The notes beneath the pieces were generated by a model, which saw only the letters and a list, made by a program, of their open reading frames with translations, searched no databases and was not told where the DNA came from. A stretch of DNA of 64,000 nt from Lichtheimia corymbifera B2541 (Eukaryota; Mucoromycota; Mucoromycetes; Mucorales; Lichtheimiaceae). The first letter of the stretch is position 1; each line of letters begins with the position of its first letter. The DNA lies in contig JNEU01000826.1 of NCBI GenBank assembly GCA_000697475.1, forward strand, positions 124,001-188,000. The letters are read 5' to 3'. Shown in pieces: positions 1 to 10,163 of the stretch. Position numbers and translations under genes: made by a program.

Positions 1-1006
1 TGTTGATACACGCATGTCATCTCGTCCTGATGGTCACCAATCACCTTATGCGCGACGTGATTACCCTAATGAAGGTCCCCGCACACCAGTGATGAAACAT
101 GAACATCCTCAGCAACAACAACAGCAACAGCAACCTGAGGAACCTGGTCGTGGATACCATATTGAACAACCATCTCAAGAGAAACAACCTCAACCTCAGC
201 CATCTCCTCAACCTCAACATCAGCAGCAACAGCAGCAATCTCCTGCTCCACCAGCTGCAACGACAACACCTGCTGCTGCTGCACCTGCTGAAGAACAACA
301 ACAGCAACAACCATCACATGTGCAACCAATGGATACCACTCCTCATGAGCAACCTCAACAGGATAATAAACCCGAAAAGTCGCATGAAGAGCAACAGCAA
401 CAACCTGTTAAAGAGAGTACACCTGCACCATCACAACAACAACAGGATACTTCTGCAGCAGCTGCTGCAACGAGTCGAGCACCCGTGGATGAGGATTATG
501 ATGAAAGTGCTGCTAGTGCATTGTTGAGTATGGGTGGTAACCGTGATAACGGTGCTCAAGGTTACAAGAATGAAGGACAAAAGCGTGCCTATTCTGCTGA
601 GGAATCGGATGTATCCCAAGAAGGTGTTAAACGTGCACGATCGGGTGAAGAAGAATCCAGCAAACCCGCTGCTTCTGAGGCTACTTCTACTACTACTACT
701 ACTGAAAAGGATCAAAGTGTACCTTCTCCCAAGCAACAACAATCATCACCGTCTCCTCAACAACAACCTGCTACCACTACTGCTACGGCTGCTGCTAATA
801 CTTCATCTCCTCCTCCTGCTTCTGAACAACAACAACAACAACCAAAGAAAGAGGAATCACCAGCTCCAACAACAGCAGCAGCAGCACCATCGTCAACATC
901 AGCACCGTCTACAACGACTACTCAACAACAACAAGAAGAATCACCTGTTGAAGATGCAAAGGAAGAAGGCGAGGTAACAGACAAGACCCCAAGTCCTTCT
1001 GCATAA
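1..1006 (+). CDS. C-terminal part of Gln/Pro/Ala-rich protein, probably Ssn6/Cyc8-type corepressor
   Basis: The reading frame is open from the window's left edge (V-D-T-R before the first Met at 14) to a TAA at 1004-1006, so this is probably the last exon of a gene that starts upstream. The visible ~330 residues are low complexity: long Gln runs, Ala, Pro, Thr and Ser tracts, and an acidic tail ending KTPSPSA. One ordered-looking stretch, near residues 155-205, reads VDEDYDESAASALLSMGG and is followed by a basic KRAYSAEE/KRARSGEE segment. From memory, fungal Cyc8/Ssn6 proteins, which work with Tup1 in transcriptional repression, carry an acidic DEDYDE-x-AA-x-LL-like motif after their TPR array, which is why I suggest that family. 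The diagnostic TPRs lie outside the window, so another Q-rich nuclear regulator is possible. Confidence 0.5.
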   Translation, partial: VDTRMSSRPDGHQSPYARRDYPNEGPRTPVMKHEHPQQQQQQQQPEEPGRGYHIEQPSQEKQPQPQPSPQPQHQQQQQQSPAPPAATTTPAAAAPAEEQQQQQPSHVQPMDTTPHEQPQQDNKPEKSHEEQQQQPVKESTPAPSQQQQDTSAAAAATSRAPVDEDYDESAASALLSMGGNRDNGAQGYKNEGQKRAYSAEESDVSQEGVKRARSGEEESSKPAASEATSTTTTTEKDQSVPSPKQQQSSPSPQQQPATTTATAAANTSSPPPASEQQQQQPKKEESPAPTTAAAAPSSTSAPSTTTTQQQQEESPVEDAKEEGEVTDKTPSPSA

Positions 1007-1377
1007 ATTCCCCCACACACACCCCTCACTGTTCCACATCCCCATCATGACTCTCTTTTTCTTTATATCTCTTTGTTTGTCTCTCTCACACACACATACT
1101 TGTCATCACCTTTCCCCCCATCAACCATCTCCATGGAAAAAAGAAATCAGTTTAATATTAGCCCATCAGTTCTTTCCAGAGTGTTGTTTATATATGCCCA
1201 AAAAGAATGCTTTTTTTTACTCGGATGGTTATGATGCTTGTTTATAATGGCTTCTTGTGTGTGTGTGTGTGTGCGTGTGTGTGTAGAATGAGTGTGAGTG
1301 TGGGTGATATATATATGTGGCGTGATATAGTGTGTGTGTGCATGTAAACAATGAAAGATATAGATTAATACATGAAT
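1007..1377. other. Convergent 3' intergenic region with CA/GT microsatellites
   Basis: This stretch lies between two convergent stop codons. It holds CA-rich and CT-rich runs near 1014-1100 and a GT-rich microsatellite near 1256-1345, interspersed with TATATA. I see no plausible gene. It is probably the two 3' UTRs. Confidence 0.6.
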
Positions 1378-3886
1378 TTAAGCAAACTCGTCAGGCTCAA
1401 TAGGCATTTCACATGCTAATCCTTGCAAGACCTTCCAATTATCACCGAATTGTCGTGAAAACTGCAATTGCTCCGCGACATAAGTTTGGTACATGTGTGA
1501 AATGAATGCTTGTTGCTTGTGAATATAGGATAATTCGGATGCCACGCAATATCGAATGTGGGTATCACGCTCTTGTTGGTATATCAATTTCGCTTGATCC
1601 TATCAAACAGAGTCATGTTGTCAATGTATGAGAGAGAGAGAGACACCAACCAACCAACGTACCGATGCAATGGCATTATCCAATCGCTCCACCTCTGCCT
1701 CAAGACCAGGGACACCACGATTTTGGTTCACCTTGGCTCGATTGGCTTGGATCTTTTTGGAAAGACTATCGATTTGATTGATTTGGAGTTTCTCTTTACG
1801 TTCCAACATTTCCTACAATTACTATTAGCATTTTCCAGCGTGGTGATAGGGGTTCCATTGATGGTACCTTGAATGATATAAAATGATCTCGATGACGCTT
1901 TAGATTTTCCAATACACCATTACTTGTTGTCAAGGATTGGTCGTCAAGGATAGATCCTGCACGCTGCATATGCTTGGCTACCGCATCATAACCACGTGCG
2001 ACTTGGGTGCATGACTGACATCCAGATACATAGCATTCTCCTTCAAGATCGCTCATGGCACTAGATTCACACACTATCAGCAAACACGAATCCTAGGATT
2101 GCATGCATATCCACTTACTTTAACGTGATGCTGTATCGTGTCAATTCTCTAGCTTGCATTTCGCTCCATCGTATCTGGCGATCGAGGGTGTTGCACAGGG
2201 CACTGTAATGTTCAATAAGGTTGGGAAGTCTCGCTTTGATATTATTGAGGCGGTCATCGAGGTCTTTGGGTATCGTCGCTGCGAGTTCATTGATGTTGGG
2301 TGATTCACGCACAAATTCCTCATCATTGGCAGGTGGATTGGCTCTTCGCCATGCTAATAATTCCTATATAATAATAAGGATGAGCAATAGTTCAATAGGT
2401 GGATGTGTATAGTAGTATTACCGATGGCTCTGTCAAGAAACGATCCACCACCTCATCCCGTTTCAACTCTGGATGTCGAACAACAGCATTGATAAATCGT
2501 AATAGACCTTTGCGTCGTTTCTCCAAGAATGAATCATCCTTGCCGCCCACTTTTTTCGGTGGTAGATTGGGTACTGCACGTATCGGGAATCGACGTGTCA
2601 AGATCTCCCACAGCCAATAAAAGTCGCTGTATCGTCGCAACACCTTGGATGAACGTTGTTGGCTCTCAATGACATAGTTGATATGTTTGAATATAAATCC
2701 TTCTCTTTCAGGGGCAACCGTAACTGAAACAACATCCAAATCCAGGAACCATTCACTTGCCAAAGCACGTTGGATGGCATGATTATTGGTGTTACTGCTG
2801 TCATCAGAGCTGGATGTGAGGGAATCATGAGATGGTGTTCTTTTTACTGCCATATTGCGAGCTGTTGTTGCTGTAATATTGGTGGTGTCTTTGTGTAAAC
2901 CATGGTTGCCATTGGGAACAGGGGTGTTTGGAATAGCAGTGGTTGTAGTTGTTGTAGTAGTTGACCATGGATCATCGACAGGAGCAGTAGTAGTGGTGGT
3001 GGTATTTGTTGTAGTCAATTTTGGTGATAATCCATTTCCGCCTGCCGATCGATGTTGTTTTTGTGATGCTCGTTTCTTTACATCCAACTGGTCGAGATTG
3101 AGGAGGACAGGGCTGGGAAGGTCTAGAGTCAAGGCGTTAATTAATGCACGTGTTTTCATTGTTTCATAGTCCGACTTACCATTGCGATGCTGGTACACGT
3201 TGTGCAGGGAGACCTCTAAGAGATGTCAACTTGCCAAGTTCAATTGTCTACCTTTCATCCTTTTTCACTCTCTCTCTCTCTCTCTCTTTCAACTTACCCA
3301 TGCTCTTTTGTGCGCATGCTGCAAGTGCCAATGCAGTGTTGAATTCATTATGAGTGACATACATTGCCCCCGCTGGAACAACCATATTCATGATCTATTA
3401 TTTTTAAGGATCAGCAATAAAGCAATTGTATAACGTTATATATGGGGTTACCTCTTGCACCGTCCTTGGTGGTAATTCAGCCAAAGCAATTACTTTTTCC
3501 AATGAATCCAGCGTCACCCGTTCGCCTGTGGGACGAGCTCGTAGATAAGCATGGTTATATATTTCTGGAAGGTCGATGCCCACTATACCAAGGATGATGA
3601 GTTTGCCAAGCCCAATGATATATGAATGTATTGACTTACCAAGCACACTGGCAGCTGTCACTCCAGCACCTAGAATATCATCATCGACGGCAGCAGCTGT
3701 AGTGGAGTGCTGACCAAGCTCTGAAACAACAGGTTCAAACTGACTGTCGGTGTTCCAGGGATTGCCTAGCTGCAAAGGCATGGACAATGACCGGTTGATA
3801 GATGAGGATGTCGTTGAGCTGAGCAAGTATCTCGAAGCGTCGGGATCGAGAAAGCCATTGCCAAGAACGTCTTCTTCATTCAACAT
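1378..3886 (-). CDS. MVP1: Sorting nexin Mvp1 (SNX8-like), PX plus BAR-type protein
   Basis: Multi-exon gene read from ATG at 3884-3886 to TAA at 1378-1380. The PX domain is clear: VAPEREGFIFKHINYVI, RRYSDFYWLWEIL and FPIRAVPNLPPKK, followed by FLEKRRKGLLRFINAVVRHP. The C-terminal half is helical and coiled-coil-like, as expected for a SNX-BAR protein. Exons inferred from splice signals are: from 3886 to about 3640; about 3594-3452; a short exon ending SM near 3297; a small exon ending YQHRN; the PX exon from about 3122 to 2421; then four more exons. Joining them gives continuous protein such as VLVGIDLPEIYNHAYL and HRN-DLPSPVLLNLDQLD. In yeasts Mvp1 acts in endosomal tubule formation and retrograde sorting of vacuolar cargo. 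A Thr/Ser-rich low-complexity linker of about 80 residues precedes the PX domain. Family assignment is firm; small exons are less certain. Confidence 0.85.
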
Positions 3887-4504
3887 GACGAAAATATAAA
3901 GTAAAGGGCGAGAAAGAGAAAGAAGGGAAAAAAGAGAGTGTGTACAACTCTTGTCCTATCATTTGAGAGCTCTTGTTGGTCCTCCGACCCATATAATCAT
4001 CCCATCCCCATCCCCTCCATTATCTCCTATGTCTTCTTACACCATACTTACTGTTGTATCCTCTCATGTAAGGTATTCCAATGCTATCGTTATCATAAAA
4101 ACATCCCATCGTTCAATGACCCCATTGTACCTCAATGATACGAGTATACACAAGAAAAAGAAAAGGGAACAGTGATGATGATGATGCGAGTGTCAAGAAT
4201 AGAATAGAATGATCAATTGAAATATGCATGCATGTGATATGTGTATGTATTATATGTAGGTGGGTGAGTGGGTGGGTGAGAGCGACGCGATCCGCAGCAT
4301 CACACAGAGAGAGAGACGACGTGTGACGTTGACATGTCGCGTTTCTTTTTTCAGTTTCACGTCAATTCATTTTCGCGTCTTGGGTTCCCAACTTTTTTTT
4401 TTCCTGTTCCCTCTCTTTAACAAAACACACAAGTAAGTCAAGGCCTCTTTTTATATATATACTCGAAACACAAAAGTCTAATATGACACTATCTGTATAT
4501 AGCC
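3887..4504. promoter_or_regulatory. Divergent MVP1/PCNA promoter with three ACGCGA-type motifs
   Basis: This 618-bp region separates two divergently transcribed genes. On the PCNA side it carries three ACGCG cores: GACGCGA at 4284-4290, TCGCGT (reverse complement ACGCGA) at 4337-4342, and TTTTCGCGTC at 4370-4379 (reverse complement GACGCGAAAA). ACGCG cores are the known target of fungal MBF-type G1/S factors, and TTTTCGCG resembles an E2F site. Clustering within 100 bp, 125-220 bp upstream of the PCNA start codon, fits S-phase control of PCNA. Function is inferred; the motifs are seen. Confidence 0.5.
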
Positions 4505-5529
4505 ATGCTCGAAGCACGTCTCCAACAAGCCAAGGTTCTCAAGGGTCTTCTCGAGGCTATCAAGGAACTCGTTACTGAATGCAACTTTGATTGTAACGAC
4601 TCTGGCATTTCATTGCAAGCTATGGATAACTCCCACGTTGCTCTTGTTTCTATGCTCTTGCGAAGCGATGGCTTTGAACCTTACCGATGCGATCGTAACT
4701 TGCCCCTGGGTATCAACCTCACCAGCTTAAACAAGATTATGAAGTGTGCTCGCAACGACGATGTTATGACCATCAAGGCTGATGATAATGGCGATGTTTT
4801 GAGCTTGGTTTTTGAGAGCAAAGGTAACTTGGGAGAAGATGGATGGTTATAGACACGTGTATGCTCATCATGTCATTCCATTCAATAGATAGCGACAAGA
4901 TCAGTGAATATGACCTCAAGCTCATGGATATTGACAGTGAACATTTGGGTATTCCTGATACTACTTACGATGCCGTCGTTACCATGTCCTCCGTCCGCTT
5001 TGCAGAAATTGTGCGTGATTTGCAAGTCATGAATGACTCTGGCAAGTATTTCTTCTACATATCACATCATCAATCATTCTAACTTGATCTATAGTGACCA
5101 TCGAATGTACCAAGGAAGGTATCAAGTTTGGCAACGAGGGTGAAATTGCCAAGGGTTGTGTCACTCTCAAGGCAAACAGCATGATTGATAATGTAAGTTG
5201 TATGGGTAATTTTGCTAGGGATCAAGGTGACTCATAAGGATTGAATCATAATAGGAGGATGATGCTACCACAATCGAATTGCAACAAGCTGTCTCCATGG
5301 CCTTCTCCATCAAATACCTCGTCAACTTTAGCAAAGCTACTCCTCTCTCGACCCGCGTCACCCTCAGCATGTCCGCTGATGTCCCACTCCAGGTTGAATA
5401 CAAGCTTAACGAAGTTGGCTATATCCGATATTACTTGGTACGTATTCCCTATTCAGCGTATCCATGACAACATGATGCTGATCTTTATCCCATCTTTTAT
5501 AGGCACCCAAGATTGGCGAAGAGAATTAG
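4505..5529 (+). CDS. PCNA (POL30): Proliferating cell nuclear antigen (sliding clamp)
   Basis: Five exons: 4505-4823, 4889-5041, 5095-5192, 5255-5437 and 5503-5529. They total 780 nt, or 259 residues, the normal PCNA length. The N-terminus [20 protein letters not shown], the centre-loop region [16 protein letters not shown], the interdomain segment [12 protein letters not shown] and the C-terminal LAPKIGEEN are all canonical. PCNA is the trimeric DNA polymerase clamp of replication and repair and acts in the nucleus. The second intron (5042-5094) starts with GC rather than GT (exon ...CTCTG then GCAAGT). Only that donor keeps the conserved [11 protein letters not shown] frame with the ATAG acceptor at 5091-5094. 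The promoter carries ACGCG motifs that suggest G1/S control. The gene ends 136 bp from the stop of the convergent neighbour. Confidence 0.95.
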
Positions 5530-5665
5530 GTTGTTTATCATTACTATCATACAAAAAAGGAACAAAGATATCATTGTGCATGCAGGGAATTTGCAAACCA
5601 GGGTTATTGCAAGTGGTGGGATTATGCAAAATGTGAGATTTATTGTATTCTGTATATGGCTATGT

Positions 5666-6127
5666 CTATTCTTCTTCGTCATTTCCATCGTCATCATCGT
5701 CATCATCACCATCTTGATCATCGTTTTCGTCGTCCTCATCATCATCATCATCCTTATCATCCTTATCGTCCTTATCGTCCTTGTCATCCTTATCATCCTC
5801 GTCATCCTTGTCATCCTCGTCATCCTTGTCATTCTTGTAATCTTCATCATCTTCGTCATCACCATCGTCGTCATCATCCTTGTCGTTTTGGGTAGATTTC
5901 TGCTTGTTGTTCGTTGCTTTACCGATAACCTTGTCAACCCGAGTAGCTGTTTTCGAGAGGTCCGGCAAACTCAAGGATAAAAGAGGATCGGCAATGTTGC
6001 CAGTTATTCGAGATACCACTCCGGGTTGTTGCTGATCTTCTTCATCCCTACGAACAGGTGCTGCCAATGTAGAGACAACCATCATAAGGGTCGTGGCGGT
6101 GGTGAATAGAGCGTAAAGGCGAGTCAT
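5666..6127 (-). CDS. Secreted acidic Asp/Lys/Glu-repeat protein of unknown function
   Basis: Single-exon ORF of 153 residues. Residues 1 to about 23 form a plausible signal peptide (MTRLYALFTTATTLMMVVST, then LAAP), followed by RRDEED, which could be a dibasic processing site. The middle (residues 30-80) is non-repetitive and includes LSLSLPDLSKTATRVDKVIG. The last ~65 residues consist almost wholly of D with K and E, in units such as DDKDDEDDKD, ending GNDEEE. The repeat is a coding minisatellite at about 5685-5880, built of units close to TCATCCTTATCG on the plus strand. I do not recognise a family. A calcium- or metal-binding or cell-wall-associated role would be a guess from composition. 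Expression is unproven, but the signal peptide and clean start support a real gene. Confidence 0.6.
   Translation of the reverse strand: MTRLYALFTTATTLMMVVSTLAAPVRRDEEDQQQPGVVSRITGNIADPLLSLSLPDLSKTATRVDKVIGKATNNKQKSTQNDKDDDDDGDDEDDEDYKNDKDDEDDKDDEDDKDDKDDKDDKDDKDDDDDEDDENDDQDGDDDDDDDGNDEEE
5685..5880 (-). repeat. Coding minisatellite (Asp/Lys/Glu repeats)
   Basis: Imperfect tandem array on the plus strand of TCATC-x-TCCTTATC/TCCTTGTC trinucleotide-phased units. All units keep the minus-strand frame and encode D-D-K-D-D-E-like repeats. It is likely length-polymorphic because the units are multiples of 3 bp. Confidence 0.7.
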
Positions 6128-6689
6128 AGTTGTGAAAAGGAGTGTGTGTGGGGAGTGTGTGGGTATGTGTGGGTGATGCTTGTAAAAGGGATCGAAATGA
6201 ATGGACGTGCTTTTATATTGTGCGTGTACGCCATTTTGGTCGGCATCAACTACTGCTCCTGAAATTAGAATATGCGTTTGATCTTGTCAGAAATGCCTTC
6301 ATTGTCCAGCATAATGGTAAAAACACGACCACATAACTCGCATTGGCATTGTTCTCGGTGGATTTCAGGAGTATGGAAATCTACCATGCCCGGTTATCAT
6401 TGTCGTCGCCATATAGTTTTAGTATTTTATTACAGTAGCAGAGCGATCATTGAATGACTATCATGAGTAGTAAACTTCGATCCACGTATGGAATGCAGAT
6501 ACAGGAGAACCCTTGGTACTAAGCTTAATGAAATTGGTATGCAAGGTTTCAATGATGATCATCATGACAGTAGTAGGAGAAAGGGGGGGTGGCTCATTGT
6601 AGTATCATTAAACTCACGACGATGAGCATTATTTGGCCGCACATACCAATCCCTTGGCACATAGCATTCTCATTCAATAGATATATACT
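6128..6689. other. Intergenic region, no gene seen
   Basis: About 560 bp between the tail-to-head minus-strand genes. The first ~60 bp after the acidic-protein start are GT-rich (GTGTGTGTGGGG). A G-run (AGAAAGGGGGGG) lies near 6580-6590. Otherwise I see nothing. Confidence 0.5.
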
Positions 6690-7305
6690 TTATTGTTCTG
6701 CGACATAAATTGCTTCTAAACCAGCCTTGAAATCATCAGGCAATGCCTTTACAGGTCTGCGATGGATGGGATCGACAAAGACATGGGTAAAGCCACCAAC
6801 CACACATGCTTGGTCCTCATCACCCTGAAAGATACCGACACGGTAAGTGACGCTGGAACGACCGATTTTGGTGATGGATAGTCCTGCTTGTAAGAGATTT
6901 GGATAAGATGCTGGTGCATAAAAGTTGGCAGACGAGGCAATCACCAATCCAATTGGCTTAGTCTTGGTCGCATCCAAGGGATCCAATCCACACTGTCTTA
7001 TCAAGTATTCGTTGACAACCGTATCGATGTAGAAATAGTATATCGAGTTGTTGATATGTCCATATTGGTCATTGTCACTCCATCTAATAAACAGCATGAG
7101 CAACGCATCAGCTTTGGATTGATACTACATGCCTTGACTGGATCGGTAAGAAATGCTTATAGTCGGCACGGCTTCGGAAAGCGGGTGGTTTGGAAACCTT
7201 GGTTGAAACGGAACGTGCTGTGCTGTTTGTAGCTGGTGAAAGGTGTCGAGTCACTTGGGCTAGACGTGCGTTGCTGGCCATAGTACTAGCAGCTTGGTGG
7301 AACAA
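6690..7305 (-). CDS. Hot-dog-fold acyl-CoA thioesterase, probably mitochondrial
   Basis: Two exons, 7305-7133 and 7083-6690, give 188 residues. The second exon is a typical 4HBT thioesterase: RWSDNDQYGHINNSIYYFYI carries the catalytic-loop Asp and the HxNN motif, followed by NFYAPASYPNLLQAGLSITK and YRVGIFQGDEDQACVVGGFT and a terminal FKAGLEAIYVAEQ. The first exon is basic and rich in Ser, Ala and Arg with no acidic run, consistent with a mitochondrial presequence; an internal Met at 7281 is an alternative start. The 49-bp intron appears to begin with GC (AAG then GCATGT). This donor restores the family's conserved Arg before W-x-DND, whereas the nearby GT sites give Q or a stop. The enzyme should hydrolyse acyl-CoA to free acid and CoA; the substrate cannot be told. 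Confidence 0.8.
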
Positions 7306-7762
7306 GTGGTGGTAGTAGTCAATGACATTGGCGGAGAGTGGAAAGGAAAGGATATCTAATGCGCATGCTGCGCTTACTCATCAGAAAACCACCTATATAC
7401 ATCATAATACCCTTTTCAAATCAATCATCATTACATGTATGCATCGTTAAATAAATTGCTCAACGACAATGGCCAACATCTCAGGCAAAGGGAAGGAAGA
7501 GACCATACGACCCTGGCATCATCTTTATACTGCATCATGCCTACATATAAAGGAGTTTCCTATGCAATGATACTAGAGAAATAGTGCCTTGCAGTATCCA
7601 TTGTAAACAGACGACTCAAAAAGTTACGGATGGCTTGGGTTTCCAGGGATGTCGTTGCATACGTTTGCATCTATGGCTAATAAGCTTGTTCATGGCGTAT
7701 TTAAACATCTGCTCACCTCTCTTCTTTACCACTACTTCCTCCCATTTCTACTTGCAACCCAA

Positions 7763-8345
7763 ATGAATGTTTCTGGTATCATAATTACCCTCACCTTTCT
7801 GTGTGCCTCTAATTTTATTGGTGGTGCTAGCGCGATTGGTGATGCCCCTCAAAATGGTTTCTGCTCATTTGTCAAAAGCTTCAAAACTTGTTCTCCCAAG
7901 TCGTTTAAATGCTCTTATGAGACCTTGAAGACTGAGAACGATAAACTTGGTATGTATCATGCTTGAGGTCAGCACCGCCATATATCACTAATCTCGGATA
8001 TTTGCTCCAACGCCGGTTGTAGTCCATATTATCAACCAACCATGCACTGCTCCAAGCGAACAGGCCAATTGCGATAATCATGAAGAAGAAGTATGTTTGA
8101 AGAATGGGTGTATTTTTATTGAAGGCAAATTGAAATGTGGGTACAGTAGCAAATATGGAAACATAAGCATTCAAACATTTAAACAATCACTTTTTGCATA
8201 CGTAGCTGAAAACAATCGACACTTGTACTACGGGTGCAGGAATAAGCTCTATTGCCTTGACATCCTGGACGAGGCTTTATGCAACAAGCATTCAACCGAA
8301 TGCATGTGGCAACCAGAGTATAACAGATGCTGGAGCAAGGAATGA
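7763..8345 (+). CDS. Small secreted Cys-rich protein, copy 1
   Basis: Two exons, 7763 to about 7953 and about 8057-8345, give roughly 160 residues. The first exon starts MNVSGIIITLTFLCASNFIGG, a classical signal peptide, followed by Cys-containing CSFVKSFKTCSP and FKCSYETL. The second exon contains NCDNHEEEVCLKNGCIF, KLKCGYSS, YYGCRNKLYCLDILDEALC and ECMWQPEYNRCWSKE. At least twelve cysteines suggest a disulfide-stabilised extracellular protein. The strong donor (CTTG then GTATGT) is out of phase with the only good acceptor (CCAAG at 8052-8056). The frame holds only if a donor 4 nt downstream (GGTAT then GTATCA) is used. The downstream tandem copy has CCAGG at this site and splices in phase. 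I do not recognise the family; an effector-like or antimicrobial role would be speculation. Confidence 0.55.
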
Positions 8346-8988
8346 CATTAGAACATTAGCAAAACAGGCTATACTTGCGAATAAATGCTTCCTTGACACT
8401 CGGAGAGGATTACCGTTAGAATGTGTTCCTGCTAGAAGCATTCGATCGGATATTTTATATCGTCTTTGATAGGTTTTGAAAGCTTGGCTTCTTCATCCCT
8501 TCTTCTTGCATAAGAGGATACTTTGAACAAGACTTAAGTGAAAAGGCGTATAAACAAAGATTTTCATGCAATGAGAGTATAAGTATTGCACTTCACGTGT
8601 AGCATCATTACATGCATGCACCGTTATGTAAATAGGAGTCTCGCAACAGTAATGACCAACATCCCACGCAGAGAGACCATGCGACATTTATTGCTTTTAC
8701 CCCCTGACGTCTTTATACTGCACTATGAAGATGCCTAGATATGAATGAATACACCATGCAATGAGAGTGGAAGAGATACAGTGTCCCTTGCACCATTCAC
8801 AGGAAGAAGAGGACTCAAAAAGTTATGGAAGCCTTGGTTTTCAGGGATGTTGCATGTTTGTATGCATCTATGGATAATAAGCTTCGTCTTCATGGCGTAT
8901 TTAAACATACGCTCTGACGATCTTAGATTACAACAAGATATTCCTTTCGTCTTTACGTTCCTACATACCATTTCTGCTTGCAACTCAA

Positions 8989-9567
8989 ATGAAAATTTCT
9001 GGTATCATTATCATTCTGGCCTTTCTAGGTACCTCTAATTCTGTGAATGGTGCTACTGAGAATGGCGATGCCCTTCAAAATGGCTCCTGCTCAGCTACCA
9101 AAACCTTCAAAGTTTGTCCTTCCGAACCAATTGAATGCGCTTATGAGACATTTACGTCCGAGACCGGTAATCTTGGTATGTATCAAGTTTGATATCAACA
9201 GTGTCATACATCACTAACCCAGGATTCCCGTCCCAATGTTGACATAGTCAGTACCATCCACCAACCATGCACTCCTCCAGGCGAGCAGATCAATTGCGAT
9301 AATCATAATGAAGGAATATGTATGCAGAATGGGTGTATTTTTATTGAAGGCAAATTGAAAGGTGGGTACAGTAGCATATATGGGAATTTGAGCATTCAAG
9401 CATTAAAACAATCACTTTCTGCATTATAAGGTAGAGACAAACACCTGTACAACGCGTGCAGGAAGAAGCTCAATTGCTTTGACATGCTGGACGAGGCTTT
9501 ATGCAACAAGCATCCAACCGAATGCGAGTGGTTAACAGCGTATCACAGATGCTGGAACAAGACATGA
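8989..9567 (+). pseudogene. Small secreted Cys-rich protein, copy 2, with in-frame stop
   Basis: Tandem paralogue of the gene at 7763. It has the signal peptide MKISGIIIILAFLGTSNSVNG, then CSATKTFKVCPSEPIECAYE, and a second exon with NCDNHNEGICMQNGCIF. The intron splices in phase here (CTTG then GTATGT; CCAG then GCGAG). At 9427-9429 a TAA interrupts the frame after LKQSLSAL. The following 45 codons still align with copy 1 (HLYNACRKKLNCFDMLDEAL, ending WNKT and TGA at 9565-9567). A conserved Cys of KLKCGY is also lost (KLKGGY). Either a pseudogene or a shortened protein lacking the C-terminal cysteine module. Confidence 0.6.
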
Positions 9568-9868
9568 CATTACTATCCATCCTGCTCGCATGAGACATAT
9601 ACCCTAGAGATAATATGGGCTATACGACGTAAAAGTGTATGAATAAGAAACCCATGCAGCTATCCGCGCAATAAACGTAGAGGTATTGCGTCTCACATGC
9701 GGCGTTCGCATATATCTTAAGGCCCAGAACCAACCTCCTCGTGCTTCAGGGGAATGGTACGTACATAAACGTCTGTGATCAAGACCGCTTTGTTCATGGG
9801 GTACCTGGACACCCACTTTGATGCTCTAAAACCGATTACTGCTGTTCATCTTCCTTACTCGAAACTCA

Positions 9869-10040
9869 GATGAAGATTGTTTGATGTCCTTTCCCTTGCG
9901 TTTCTAGGTGTATCGAATTCTCTGAGCAGTGCATTCCCAGGGCGGTACCCAGCGAATTGGCGACGTTGCTTGTGAAGATGATATATGTATGTTCAGCTGT
10001 CGATCGCTTCGGTATTTGTTCTTCTTTAAACCTGCTTCAT
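9869..10040 (+). pseudogene. Relic of third copy of the small secreted-protein gene
   Basis: ATGAAGATTGTTTGATGTCC at 9869 aligns with the start of copy 2 but meets a stop after four codons. The following TTTCTAGGTGTATCGAATTC and CTGAGCAGTGCA match the signal-peptide region of the other copies. Later parts are unrecognisable apart from a short Cys-rich stretch. It is a decayed third unit of the tandem array. Confidence 0.6.
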
Positions 10041-10163
10041 TGTGTCGATGATGCAGCTCGTCCCATCATCGCACACGATTCCATAACGCTGATAGCCCCA
10101 TGACCACGTGATCCCAAAAGCTAATGCTAGCTCGAGTAATACATGTCTTTATTCCAGGTATAA

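Larger units (their letters stand above)
7420..10040 (+). repeat. Tandem triplication of a ~1.2-kb unit carrying a small secreted-protein gene
   Basis: Sequences upstream of, within and downstream of the gene recur in order. Unit 1 (from ~7420) and unit 2 (from ~8600) share CATCATTACATG..ATGCA, AAAAAGTTA.GGA..GCTTGG and GATAATAAGCTT. Their gene bodies align with the same intron. Unit 3 (from ~9640) is shorter and decayed but keeps the start and signal-peptide region near 9869. Divergence between units is substantial, so the duplication is not very recent. Confidence 0.75.

Noticed and set aside
5513..5980. 155-codon plus-strand frame rich in Ile/Val/Leu
   Set aside because: Antisense shadow of the Asp/Lys repeat of the secreted acidic protein; its hydrophobicity is an artefact of the minisatellite.
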